From the NCBI GenBank assembly GCA_020002185.1, contig CM034541.1, positions 25,271,402 through 25,335,401 on the forward strand: 64,000 bases of DNA, written 5' to 3'. Positions 35,344 through 45,629 of the stretch are shown one piece after another (the stretch's first letter is position 1; each line of letters opens with the position of its first letter). Below the pieces are notes generated by a model. The model saw nothing but the letters and a program-made list of their open reading frames with translations, did no database searches and was not told the DNA's origin. The DNA comes from Paraescarpia echinospica. Taxonomy: Eukaryota > Annelida > Polychaeta > Sabellida > Siboglinidae. Made by a program: the position numbers and the translations under genes.

Positions 35344-36097
35344 CTGCCTACCCATAGCCATTGCCTAGTTGTATTGTTGTACTACAGCATAACCTATGAA
35401 CGGACATGCCAACCCATAGCCATTGCCTAGTTTTATTGTTGTACTACAGCATAACCTATGAACGGACATGCCTACCCATAGCCATTGCCTAGTTGTATTG
35501 TTGTACTACAGCATAACCTATGAACGGACATGCCAACCCATAGCCATTGCCTAGTTTTATTGTTGTACTACAGCATAACCTATGAACGGACATGCCTACC
35601 CATAGCCATTGCCTAGTTGTATTGTTGTACTACAGCATAACCTATGAACGGACATGCCAACCCATAGCCATTGCCTAGTTGTATTGTTGTACTACAGCAT
35701 AACCTATGAACGGACATGCCAACCCATAGCCATTGCCTAGTTGTATTGTTGTAATACAGCATAACCTATGAACGGACATGCCAACCCATAGCCATTGCCT
35801 AGTTGTATTGTTGTACTACAGCATAACCTATGAACGGACATGCCAACCCATAGCCATTGCCTAGTTTTATTGTTGTACTACAGCATACATAACCTATGAA
35901 CGGACATGCCAACCCATAGCCATTGCCTAGTTTTATTGTTGTACTACAGCATACATAACCTATGAACGGACATGCCAACCCATAGCCATTGCCTAGTTGT
36001 ATTGTTGTACTACAGCATAACCTATGAACGGACATGCCAACCCATAGCCATTGCCTAGTTGCATTGTTGTACTACAGCATAACCTATGAACGAACAT
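35344..36097. repeat. 62-bp minisatellite, about 12 copies
   Basis: Units contain CCCATAGCCATTGCCTAG and CAGCATAACCTATGAACGGA. Two adjacent units carry a 4-bp CATA insertion (66 bp). Near-identical copies show recent expansion or homogenisation. It lies about 480 bases upstream of zinc-finger exon I. Confidence 0.95.
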
Positions 36098-36575
36098 GCC
36101 AAGAGGAATAAGAATTATGTTTGTCTTCGACCAATCAACGTTAATCATAATATGCGTAATTAAATGCTTAAATTAGCTATCAATAGTTAGGTGGACCAGG
36201 CAGATATGTGCTTAGAACTGGAAATCGCTGATGTACAGGCTTCGTTACGTGAAGTATGTTCACAATATGGTTTTAAAAATAAAAATACATTTATATAATA
36301 AATCAAAAGGTTGTAATGAAACAAAATCAAAACAATTTAGTACTAAAAATTTATTTAGTTACAACATAATTATTAAATATTCCCACTTCAGGTAATGTTA
36401 CCTTAGTCTATTGATTTACATAAGGACACACACGCACATGTGTAATACTGAACCTCGATACAATGGCGTATCACCCCCTGTTGTTATCTGGCGCATTTGA
36501 CCACCAAACGCGGTGCAGCAAAGTGTGCTGTTCCGTTCTGAAGTGTCTCAGTTGGTGTATCTTGTGTTGATGTAG

Positions 36576-36806
36576 GGTGGTCGGGTCGTGTCTGAAGTAG
36601 TGATCGAAGGGTGTCACCCCGTGCAGTGTTACTACCGCCAACAACTGTTCCGCCAACGCTCCCGCTACCGGCCCCGCCACTCGGTTGAGAAGCGCCACGT
36701 GTGCGACTACCCGGGCTGTTGCCGCACATTCTACGAGCGCAAGAACTTGCTACAACATCAGCGCTTGAAACACGGTTCTGTGCTGCTGAGAAGCAGGCAG
36801 CAGTGA
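36576..36806 (+). CDS. Alternative last exon I, one C-x4-C finger
   Basis: A 76-codon exon in frame 0 after GTGTATCTTGTGTTGATGTAG. A leader with RYRPR (residues 30-34) like exon F precedes the finger C43/C48/H61/H66, with Y-P-G-C signature and core TFYERKNLLQH. A ten-residue tail leads to TGA. High G+C compared with the surrounding AT-rich DNA, as for exons D, H and J. Confidence 0.87.
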   Translation, partial: GGRVVSEVVIEGCHPVQCYYRQQLFRQRSRYRPRHSVEKRHVCDYPGCCRTFYERKNLLQHQRLKHGSVLLRSRQQ

Positions 36807-37147
36807 CATGCGCACAAACCGACAAGTGCACCGGAAGCAGTGATCCACAACCTTATGGTTGCAGTGCGTCGGTCACGTGTCACAATAGTTCTTCATGTGA
36901 CATGGCGTCAGTGATTAAAGTTGAGGTGTAGCGTGAGTTGCCGGAGCCCCGAGATGCTTGGTTTGTTCCACTGACATGCCCTGCTTAATCTAGCTGAACT
37001 ACAAGATTCATTCTTGTTGAACAGACCTTTCAGAACAACACTCCGACAACGTCGCTATTGTCAGTGTTTTTTATATATTCATCACATTTTTACGACAACC
37101 GTGTATAGATAATACCGGAGAAACACACGTATACAACACATTTCATG

Positions 37148-37460
37148 GAACGCGGTGGCGTAGGATCCAAAACATCGGACTCTCAATTGAGAGAACCCGG
37201 GTTCGAATCCAGTGCTGCCGTGTCGAACGTTGGGCAAGTTCGTTCACTCTACGTTGCTCTGATTCATTCAGCTGTATGAATGAGGTCCTGTCTACATACA
37301 TTAACAGTAAGAATCTTCGCGTATTTATTTCAGCGTGGCTGAATTCTTCACAGAGAAGTCGAGATTATGTTCGATTGAACAGGTCTGCCAGGGAGAAAAG
37401 TATAAAGTGCTTTGAGCAGTCCTAAGGACTGGATAATGCACTGTATAAGCATTTACCTAT
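37148..37460 (+). mobile_element. tRNA-derived SINE
   Basis: tRNA-like head with box A (GTGGCGTAGGATCC), anticodon-arm-like CGGACTCTCAATTGAGAG and box B GGGTTCGAATCC. Then the shared body (AAGTTCGTTCACTCTACGTT, AGCTGTATGAATGAGGTC, AAAGTGCTTTGAGCAGTCCT). Inserted between exons I and J. Not a functional tRNA gene: the acceptor stem does not close. Confidence 0.8.
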
Positions 37461-37519
37461 CACGTGGGTGCTGACTACGGTCGATTCTCCTTAACCGGGT
37501 CTTCTTCATGTGTTCACAG

Positions 37520-37786
37520 CAGCAGACAGGCCGTGAACGCTTGCGAGGTATGGGTTGTTATCGACGGCCCCGCGACGTCCCGGGCAAGCCGCATGTGTGC
37601 ACCTACCCCGGCTGCAACAAGACCTTCTACGTGCGACAGTCTCTGCTGCGTCACCAGACCGACAAACACGGCCGAGAATCCACTCGCAGAGTCCACAACG
37701 TCGCGCCACCGCAGCAACTGTCCGACCCACAGCTGCCTTCCGAAGATCAACAGTCGACACAGCAATGGACACCGTTTTCACAATGA
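37520..37786 (+). CDS. Alternative last exon J, one C-x4-C finger
   Basis: An 88-codon exon in frame 0 after CTTCTTCATGTGTTCACAG. Basic leader, finger C27/C32/H45/H50 (Y-P-G-C signature, core TFYVRQSLLRH), then a 38-residue Gln/Pro/Ser-rich tail to TGA, the longest tail of the single-finger class. Only 0.7 kb after exon I; the space holds a SINE. It is the last clear finger exon seen in the window. Confidence 0.88.
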   Translation, partial: QQTGRERLRGMGCYRRPRDVPGKPHVCTYPGCNKTFYVRQSLLRHQTDKHGRESTRRVHNVAPPQQLSDPQLPSEDQQSTQQWTPFSQ

Positions 37787-38429
37787 CGATTATACGCCGT
37801 TTCTGTCGTTGCTGACATTTATAACTATAGCAATCGATTCACGTGCTATTATTTGACCAATGACGCGCTGCTGATTACCGTCAGTGCCAGCCAGCAGTAC
37901 CTGGCTGATCGCTTTGCGAAACTCTGAATTTAAGCTCAGCCTATGAAATCGCTCACTAGATCAGTAGATCTAGGTAGGTCAGGTGGTCGTAATAAAACTA
38001 ACTTCAACCAACCGTGGCTCGCGTTCCATGCAATATCTAGGAAGTAGAAGCAATTATTCGAATACACAATACCACTCAGCTGCCTATGCTAATGGGCGAA
38101 CGGGTCATTATATATTGAGATTCCCAGAAGTCGTTTATCCGTCTTCAAATTGGGGCGGGTGATGCAGTCGCGACTGGCGGCTAACTTCCGCACTTCGCGT
38201 AGGGGATCAGCCAGGGCTTGCGAGGATGTAGGGGCCTACATTATATATCAGTCGTGTTTTTCAATGTGATCTATGTTTTAACTTGTCTTAAGTGTGACAT
38301 TGTTAAGTCTTCCCTAAAGAATTAGTGCTTATTTTTCAATGTCACGTTTTACGTACATACACCTCCGTTTGGAGTTCAGAAAACAGCTCCAAAATTGGTA
38401 TTTTACAAATATTGTATCAATGCGTGCGC
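37787..38429. other. Spacer after exon J
   Basis: No gene, repeat family or poly(A) hexamer recognised. Confidence 0.4.
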
Positions 38430-38430
38430 T

Positions 38431-38497
<67 letters not shown>
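38430..38497. repeat. (CA)n microsatellite
   Basis: About 33 CA units, giving spurious Thr-His and Cys-Val frames. Confidence 0.97.
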
Positions 38498-38498
<1 letters not shown>

Positions 38499-38950
38499 CA
38501 CACACCAACAGCTGCTATGATCGGCAGCTATTATGAAAGCTCGACGGATGTTGCTAAGCAATTTGTTACGTGACGTATGAGCCGAGACCATTTTGCTGAT
38601 GTAGGTAGCCATTATGCTGATTCACAAGATACATTAGACCAATTTCAGAGCTTCTGCCCAGGCCTACTCAGAATGGACTCCGGTGGCACAGGGCGAAAGT
38701 ATCACCGTGCCAGGAAGTCGACGTTTCTACTAAGGTGATTTGCGCCGATAACTTAAGCTTAACATTCTTATCGTTAGAGTACACAGTATAAAGATAAATG
38801 GAATAACTTGTGTGATTATTTGCAGGAAAATATATTTAAAATAAGAAAATCATCGCAGAAGAGTTCTCGAAGGATGTTTCATCCGCAAGTATCTCGCTAC
38901 GTTCATCGACTTCACGAAGACAGAGGTTAAGACACGATGTCAAAACATAA

Positions 38951-39140
38951 AACACATACACACTGACGCCGTGTACAGAAGAGAATACAACACATACACA
39001 CTGACGCCGTGTACAGAAGAGAATACAACACATACACACTGATGCCGTGTACAGAAGAGAATACAACACATACACACTGATGCCGTGTACAGAAGAGAAT
39101 ACAACACATACACACTGACGCCGTGTACAGAAGAGAATAT
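38951..39140. repeat. 38-bp minisatellite, five copies
   Basis: Five 38-bp units (AACACATACACACTGAYGCC, then GTGTACAGAAGAGAATAC). It makes spurious Cys-rich frames on the minus strand. Confidence 0.95.
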
Positions 39141-39334
39141 CCGCGATGTTGGCTTTGTACAGCGACAGCACGTTTTCTGTTGTGAAAAATACCTCACCCC
39201 TTAGCAAGACGACACAATGCTGCTATAAACATACAAAGGATGTATGGTAATTCTCCAACTTTGTATGTTGACACTGCCCTGCTTTTCAGAGGTCATTATC
39301 CCCACATGAATAGGCCTATGTCTCGATACCAATT

Positions 39335-39660
39335 TTTTGGGCCGAAGGTCCAACGGACTTATACCATCACTCTGCGTCCGCCGTGCTCCGTGCGCCGTTA
39401 ACTGCCATATCTCAGAAACCGTTCAGCAACTTTTTCTCTAATTGTGCATAGACATATCTTAGGGTACTGTCACTATGCACGAGAAATCTGTATGTGATTG
39501 AATCATTCTAAAGGGCCCCCAGATCCCCCAAACTGAACATTTTTCACATTCTGCCTATTTTTTCAGTAACTTTTTCTCTGATTTTGCATAGACATTCCAT
39601 GTGATAGTGCCATTATACACAACAAATCTGTAGTTGATTGAATCATTCTAACAGCACCAC
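39335..39660. repeat. Composite repeat R, partial copy 4
   Basis: TTGGGCCGAAGGTCCAACGG followed by the TTAACTGCCATATCTCAG and TTGCATAGACATATCTTAGG modules. Truncated on the right. Confidence 0.7.
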
Positions 39661-40369
39661 TATTTCACTACTGCAGAAGCTGACCTACTGCCTAGCCATT
39701 GATCTCTATTTATAGCTGGATACCTGACACCCTATCTCTGATCTGACACTAGGCTGGTCGAGTGGAGCAGGCTGGTGTCAGAGATTATGCTGTAAGCCTG
39801 TGTATTGCACTTCAGCTGGGCTCACTACCTGCCATTGTCCCAGTGTGAAACAGAATGCCTCCATGTGGGCTGTAAGTAATGTGTAACGGAATCCCTACTG
39901 CACTGGCAGAACCCCCCCCCTCATAGTTCCACCTCGTTAGGTGATCAAGAATAGCATTTGAAAGTAGAACATGAAATCCTTGAGAATCACCATAAACAGG
40001 ACAGGTCATAAACACTGTGATTGATTAAGCTTTGTGTAAATCACGATGTAAAGGTCGATCATGTTTAGACCGAAAGGCAACGGTGTTATAATTGGAATAG
40101 TTGGTAGAAACGTATTCATAGAATATCGTACGTGGCTAGGGAAACACTGAGCGAGATTGGGAAATAGCTTGCTCCCATAAAGATTGTCGGGATAGCCGAT
40201 TTGAATAATCACTGTCAGTAGAGAAGCGAAGAGTCAACGATTAATGTATCAGTTGTATGGTGGCCAGGGAAACATTGAGCGGTCAGCTGTATAATGATTG
40301 CCGGGATAGCCGGTTTGAATACTTAACTGTCAGTAGATACTACAAATTGAAACATTTTAGTTCCGCCCG

Positions 40370-40789
40370 GATTAGTGCTCCCAATTAATAGCTGCCGGAC
40401 AATTGGCACCGGAATCAATTAAGGTTGTACATATTTCATTGCAGGAGATCGTTGTTTGTCAGTAATGTTGCATGTCAGATAACTGCTTGTCCGCCAGCGT
40501 GTTAATTGTTGATTAATGTCCCCTACCTGGGACATAGATGATTATCTGTAGACGGTATAAAAGGGGAGATCACTTTCCCTGACTAGGGAGAGATCACTTT
40601 CCCTGACTAGGGGGATCTCTTTCTTGTTGCTAGATGTTATGCTGTTGTACGTTGTGCAATAAAAGCCTATCCTATAGGTCGAGTCTGGACCTCTGCGATT
40701 TTTAATGTGAGACTTCGCTAGTCCTGACTAGGGAGAATCCTGAACGAAGTAGGGAGGACACCTAGCCAGACTGCGATGTCTTGTACAAC
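40370..40789 (+). mobile_element. LTR-like promoter/polyadenylation unit
   Basis: TATAAAAGG at 40556, then two tandem copies of GAGATCACTTTCCCTGACTAG (40565-40612), then AATAAA at 40658. CTGACTAGGGAGAATCC recurs near 40725. TATA box, short transcribed region and poly(A) signal within about 110 bases resemble the U3-R of an LTR, probably a solo LTR. Exact ends and a target duplication were not found. Confidence 0.4.
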
Positions 40790-41094
40790 ATGTTTGGTAA
40801 TGATTTTGAAATTCGTGAGGTCAGATTTTCACTTTTCAGACACTGTATTATAGTACTATCGTAAAGTAATTTCCAGCAATATTTATAAAAAGAAATTGAT
40901 TTAAGATTTTATAATCCAAAAGTAATAATTAATTTTAGTTACCTTGTCGCTTATATATGTCGCATCTGTCACAATTACTGCCGGGTCAACCAAAAAAGGA
41001 GTTTTCGTCATCTAGAGTGGAATCTATGGAACTCTGTTCCCCGTGAGAGATATACTGAGTTAGGTGTGAGATGTAAGACAGACGGTAGTCAGAC

Positions 41095-41866
41095 GTTTTG
41101 GTAAAGGGCATGGACAGTTGGGCAACATATATTTTGGTAACAGGACATTTTGGTAATCAGACATTTCGGTAATATGAAATTTTGTTAATAGAACATTTCG
41201 ATAAAACTATTGAAAATAGTCAGAATTATTTTGTCATTTTAAAGATGTCCTTATGTGTGTCTGGATTTAAATGTGTGCAGCTAGCCACTGATTGGCTGTA
41301 GCAATTGAACACTCTAACCTGCCCCCTCTAACCCATGAATTTACCTAACCCATATCCCATGACTGACTGCTGTTGCCTGGGAAGCCATGTTCCCCTCCTC
41401 TGCCTAGAAATTTCATCAAATAAGCACTAACAGTATCTCTGACTGCTAGCGGGAAGTTAAGTTCTGTGTCTGGAAAAGTGACCAGCCTAATTTCTAAATG
41501 GTTTAGCTGATTGGCACCACTGACATGGCAGACTGAACAGGTTTTAACTCATTGATAGATTTTATTACTTTACAGATTTACTTTATCATGTGCAATTATG
41601 TTCACGAAATCTTACAAAACATGCCATGTGCATAATAGTAAATAATAATATATTAACAAAATGTACTGTCTATTACTAAAATGTATATAATTATCTATAC
41701 AAGACACCTTTAAAATGACCAAATAATTCTGATTATTTTCAATAGTTTTACCGAAATGTCCTATTGCCGAAATGTCATATTACCGAAATGTCCTGTTACC
41801 GAAGTGTCCTGTTACCAAAATGTCTGTTGCACAACTGTCCATGGCCAAAATGTCCTTTACCAAAAC
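41095..41866. mobile_element. Foldback-type element with ~155-bp repetitive TIRs
   Basis: The left arm (41095-41252) and right arm (41700-41866) are inverted repeats: GTTTTGGTAAAGG against CCTTTACCAAAAC at the tips, and TCATTTTAAAG against CTTTAAAATGA at the inner ends. Each arm contains several ~17-bp subrepeats of the type GGTAACAGGACATTT / AAATGTCCTGTTACC. The centre (~450 bp) is unrelated and non-coding. Long TIRs made of short direct repeats are the mark of foldback elements. Confidence 0.8.
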
Positions 41867-42649
41867 CACATGGAGTCAAGACACAGACAGTTAATTATTT
41901 TTTTATTAAGAAAAACAAATTTTGGTGGAACTTTTCTAACCGGAATTTGAAAAAGAGACACAATTTTGCAATGTCAGCATTGTCATTCGACCATTTTGAT
42001 GGAAAACCTAATAATTATATTTTTGGTCATTACCATCATAATATATCTCTAAAAGCAAAACAGAATTATCGTTGTAGAATGTTTTGCTGGACACATATTT
42101 ATAAGTGTGACAGACACGACACAAAAATGTGAATGATCTATTTCATCATTCTATATAATAAACACCAGGTAAAAAGTTATCTTCTGCTTATCATCTTGGT
42201 ATACATTTTCAGTTGTGTACTATTATAACATTATATGAGAAAAACATTATTTTGAGAAAGAAACTTTTTCATTCCAATTTTTACCAAAGTGTTCCATTTT
42301 GTGACTTCGCTCCTGTACTAATAATTATGTGTGTTGCCATAGGAGTGTGCTGAAAATGTATACTGAACACAAATGTAGAGTGTCTCCAAAATAGCTATGT
42401 CTATTCTAAACAGGGGTGTGACCAGTAGCAAATATACTGTTCGATTAATCGGCAAGGGATATATCTACTCGTATTCGAGTAATCATGTGACATGATACAT
42501 CAATATATGTACATATATTATTGGTATCAACCCTCCCATAAATCAGACACCCATAATCAAACGCCGACAAATGTACTTCCATTATAATCCTCAATGATCT
42601 GTAACTATGATTCACCAATTTGATTAATAATTACAAACTCACAATATAG
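41867..42649. other. Spacer, AT-rich
   Basis: No gene recognised. Near 42416-42490 a fragment (TCGATTAATCG, ACTCGTATTCGAGTAATC) contains small palindromes but no definable element. Confidence 0.4.
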
Positions 42650-42867
42650 TCCAAAGGACTTCGGGGCTCATTTTTCAATTGTGATATGCACACGCACGCA
42701 CGCACACACACAAGCCGTTCGACACTTTTCTGACGGTAAAAGGCGTCGGTCGAGGCTGCTTCGGTCGGTCGGTCGGTCGGGTACATGGCGTGAACAGGTT
42801 GTGTAAGTGCGATAGCAATGTTGTTGCCGATTCCTTGCCGGGGTGTGTAGCAGTAGGGTCCACGCAC

Positions 42868-43650
42868 ACAACGGCAGCGTAGTGCTGAGAACACCGGACT
42901 CGCAATCGAGAGATTCCGGGTTCAAATTCGCCTGTTGCCATTTCGAGCCGTGGGCAAGTTCGTTCACTCTACATTGCTTCAGTTCACTCAGCTGTGTGAA
43001 AGGGTGCACCTGTCTATGGACGGTGGTGAATAGTTATGCTGTATACGAATAGATTTCACGCAGTGATTGCAGCGTGGCTTCCTAGATAAGGGCTCAGCAC
43101 ACTGTTAGTTTTGTGTTTTTCCATTGGCGACCATGTTAACGTTATGTGTGATTATAAGAAAACGTGACCTACAAAGTTTCTTAACCTTCTCATCTGCCGT
43201 TACTATCATCTCATTGACATGTTGGTCGAGTTTAGTCAAAATCTAATATTTCTAGCTCTCGTAAAATGTATGTGTGACACCCGTCAATATTTACGAATGG
43301 ATGCAGGGAGTAATCCGGCTAAAGGGTCAACTAGCCAAATTGCTGCCAAATACCCTTCCGCTTAGTAAAACCAGCTACCAATACACCATTTTACTGTCAA
43401 CAGCTTCTATAATCACACCGGGAAATCTGACTACTCAAATGCACTTATGTCAGAGCAGGTGAATTTTGTAAAAAAAAAAAATTCTCAAAAATAAATTGCA
43501 CTTTTTCGTCTGTAACCAAGCAGGAAGTCCAACAGTGTCCTGACCCTATAAGTCAAGAAGGTGTTCGATTGATTAGGTCTTCCGGGGGACTGAACTGTAA
43601 TGCTCTCTAGGCAGTCTTCCTAAAGACTGTATACAGTGCTATAATGAAAT
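42868..43650 (+). mobile_element. tRNA-derived SINE split by element B
   Basis: Head ACGGCAGCGTAGTGCTGAG, CGGACTCGCAATCGAGAG, box B GGGTTCAAATTC; body CAAGTTCGTTCACTCTACAT and CTCAGCTGTGTGAAAGGG up to 43085. It is interrupted by element B, then resumes at 43552 with GTCAAGAAGGTGTTCGATTG. Removing B and one ATAA gives a continuous match to the SINE at 37148. Confidence 0.8.
43090..43547 (-). mobile_element. Element B copy 3 (reverse), ATAA duplication
   Basis: 458 bp, GGGCTCAGCACACTG to the inverted CAGTGTCCTGACCC end, flanked by ATAA at 43086-43089 and 43548-43551. The host SINE shows the unoccupied site, so the duplication is well supported. Confidence 0.9.
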
Positions 43651-43859
43651 TGTCTTTGATTTTTATAATAACATTATAGTGATCATTTCGAAGCGATTCT
43701 TGCATAGTAGGGCCTACATTTATTCGCCCCTACGTAATACACATGGCAATCCGTTTGTAGGGCGAAACCAAATACCCGTTGAACATCCTATACGGAGCGG
43801 CAATCAGACGTACAATCAGCAGCTGTCTGATAGCGCCAGTCAGGGCGGGCGGCGACCAG

Positions 43860-44423
43860 GTACATATATTTCGGGTGGTTTGGCGCGCCACCGGCGACAG
43901 ACTGACGCATGCGTGGGATGCCATCGTGTCGCAGCGCCACCTGTGTGATGACGTCATCGCGAAGACGCCGTCGCTGCAGATGTTCGTGTCGTGTATCAGT
44001 GGTGTCGTCGGTAAGTCAAGCGAGGCGTACAGGTGTATCTACCCGGCTGTCAGCTACTGGGCAGTGTTCGACGCGACGAACCTGTACCGCCACAACGACA
44101 TCGAGAGACGGATCCTTGCCGTTTGTTCGCCAGCCGATGTGAAGCCGATCAAGTCCATGTTCCGCCGTCAGATGGACGAGTCGGTTACTGGCGACAGCCA
44201 CCCTTTGTTTGTCGTCCTCAAGGACCACAACAGTCGCTTTGTGTACCAGAAGATCAGGCGTAGTCTACTCGCTAGTGGCGCCACTGGTGTCGCCTTCCAC
44301 CCTCCGAACGCCAAAGTCGTCGCGACGCACCGTAGCAAGTACCTGCCGCAACTTCCCGCTTCTCTGAAAGCGCTGAACTTGGCCGGATTATGCATCGGTT
44401 TGGAAGTGTTCAACAATCAGTGA
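43860..44423 (+). CDS. Unrecognised 187-codon open frame
   Basis: G+C-rich frame open upstream to 43779 and ending in TGA at 44421. Counting from a possible acceptor (GGGCGGCGACCAG, weak pyrimidine tract) it begins in frame 0, like the finger exons. No known domain was recognised. A stretch near residues 56-80 (Y-R-C-I-Y-P, then L-Y-R-H) faintly resembles the C-x4-C finger, but the second Cys and last His are missing. A strong donor GTAAGT stands at 44011 inside the frame; splicing there to an acceptor at 44758 would join in phase (G|AT) and give a short tail ending at 44878. So it may be one last exon, a two-exon end, or a decayed member of the array. The C-terminal ~75 residues (LFVVLKDHNSRFVYQKI and on) look like folded protein but are unassigned. 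Confidence 0.4.
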   Translation, partial: VHIFRVVWRATGDRLTHAWDAIVSQRHLCDDVIAKTPSLQMFVSCISGVVGKSSEAYRCIYPAVSYWAVFDATNLYRHNDIERRILAVCSPADVKPIKSMFRRQMDESVTGDSHPLFVVLKDHNSRFVYQKIRRSLLASGATGVAFHPPNAKVVATHRSKYLPQLPASLKALNLAGLCIGLEVFNNQ

Positions 44424-44758
44424 ATTGGGTAAGTAGTCTAGTTATGTAACATAACCATGAAGCAAATGCCATGCATGCCAACATACAATTTAACGAGCTT
44501 GTTCATAACGAAAGAAAGAGAGTAGTCCGTCTTTGAAAACGCGCTTTCCGTTGTTATGCATTGCATGATTGGGCGCAGATGGAAGTAGTCAGGTCGAATA
44601 ACACCCATCGTTCGACTCTAAGAAATGTTAAATACTACTTAGTTAAGCCTAATAGTCCGGCTCAAAAGTTGAAAGTGCAGAAAAGGGGGGTTATATAACA
44701 ATGTACAGCCCCTTAGCGTCCGTGCTAACACATAATTGAATATTTGTTATATTTTCAG

Positions 44759-44878
44759 ATCAGCTGCCACACAACGAGGGGCGGTTGAGCAACCCGACCG
44801 TCAGTGCGAGTATTCGGGGACTTGGTGCGTCGTCACTTGGACGACGACCTTTTGTTGACTCTCGCTGCAGGTGACCAT
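44759..44878 (+). other. Possible small exon or decayed finger exon
   Basis: Good acceptor (TATTTGTTATATTTTCAG) followed by an open frame to TGA at 44876-44878. In different phases it shows C-E-Y-S-G and L-V-R-R-H-L pieces, reminiscent of a broken C-x4-C finger with an internal deletion. Speculative. Confidence 0.25.
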
Positions 44879-44989
44879 GTCTCGATGCAGGTGACCGTGC
44901 CTTGCTTCAGCGATATCTCTACAAGAACAGCCTCGCAAAGATGTCCGAATACAACATCACTGATTTTTCTTGGACGCAGCGACTTCTGA

Positions 44990-45629
44990 ATGCCGTCTGA
45001 TCGTACGGACAGTTTTGCAAAGACGTATGCGCAGGCAAAACATCGAGTGACCTGCTATCGTCATTGATATAATACGAAAGAAGGACAAAATGTATTTTCC
45101 CCATAGATATTAGGGTCCTACCACTCTTCCCACGAGGTCACGAACAGGCCATAGGCCACATTTGGGACCCGTTCGCCACTGTCACAATAGTTTTTCTTTG
45201 ACTGACTGGTGTCCACCATAGTGTTTGTTTGGCAGGTCTAGTAGGTAGGAGCCTCTCCACGTCTCCTCACCAATCTAGCCTCTCTTTCCACAGCGAAGAA
45301 TCCTCAATTATACAAGGTAGCTTAAGTAACAATCTGCATGAATATACCCCATTGTCATTAATTTAGAAAAATAACAGTTTAACAATATTACAATCATGTG
45401 CAAGTTAACAATAAATTACTTAAGTTGGTTGAATTATATAACAACGCGTTATTTAATAATATTATTGTACAGTCCTACCATTTTGTATTAACCAAAAAGC
45501 TTAATAGGATAAAACATATTAGACTTAGAAGCTCACGCGTCGTCCGACGCATGAGGAAGTCAATTGGATCGGTCAGCAGTCAGCATTGTGACGTCACTCC
45601 AGCTTCTGTTCACTCGCTGAAGATCTCGC
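44990..45629. other. Spacer
   Basis: No gene or known repeat recognised. Confidence 0.4.

Noticed and set aside
35344..36097. CRISPR-like regular repeat array
   Set aside because: No unique spacers; the whole 62-bp unit repeats. Eukaryotic minisatellite.
38325..38612. Thr-His / Cys-Val repeat proteins
   Set aside because: Translation of a (CA)n microsatellite.
38836..39207. Cys-rich repeat protein on the minus strand
   Set aside because: Translation of the 38-bp minisatellite; three frames all open.
42631..43009. Overlapping minus-strand ORFs near 42.7-43.0 kb
   Set aside because: They run over a short CA/CG repeat and the reverse of a SINE head; no domain.
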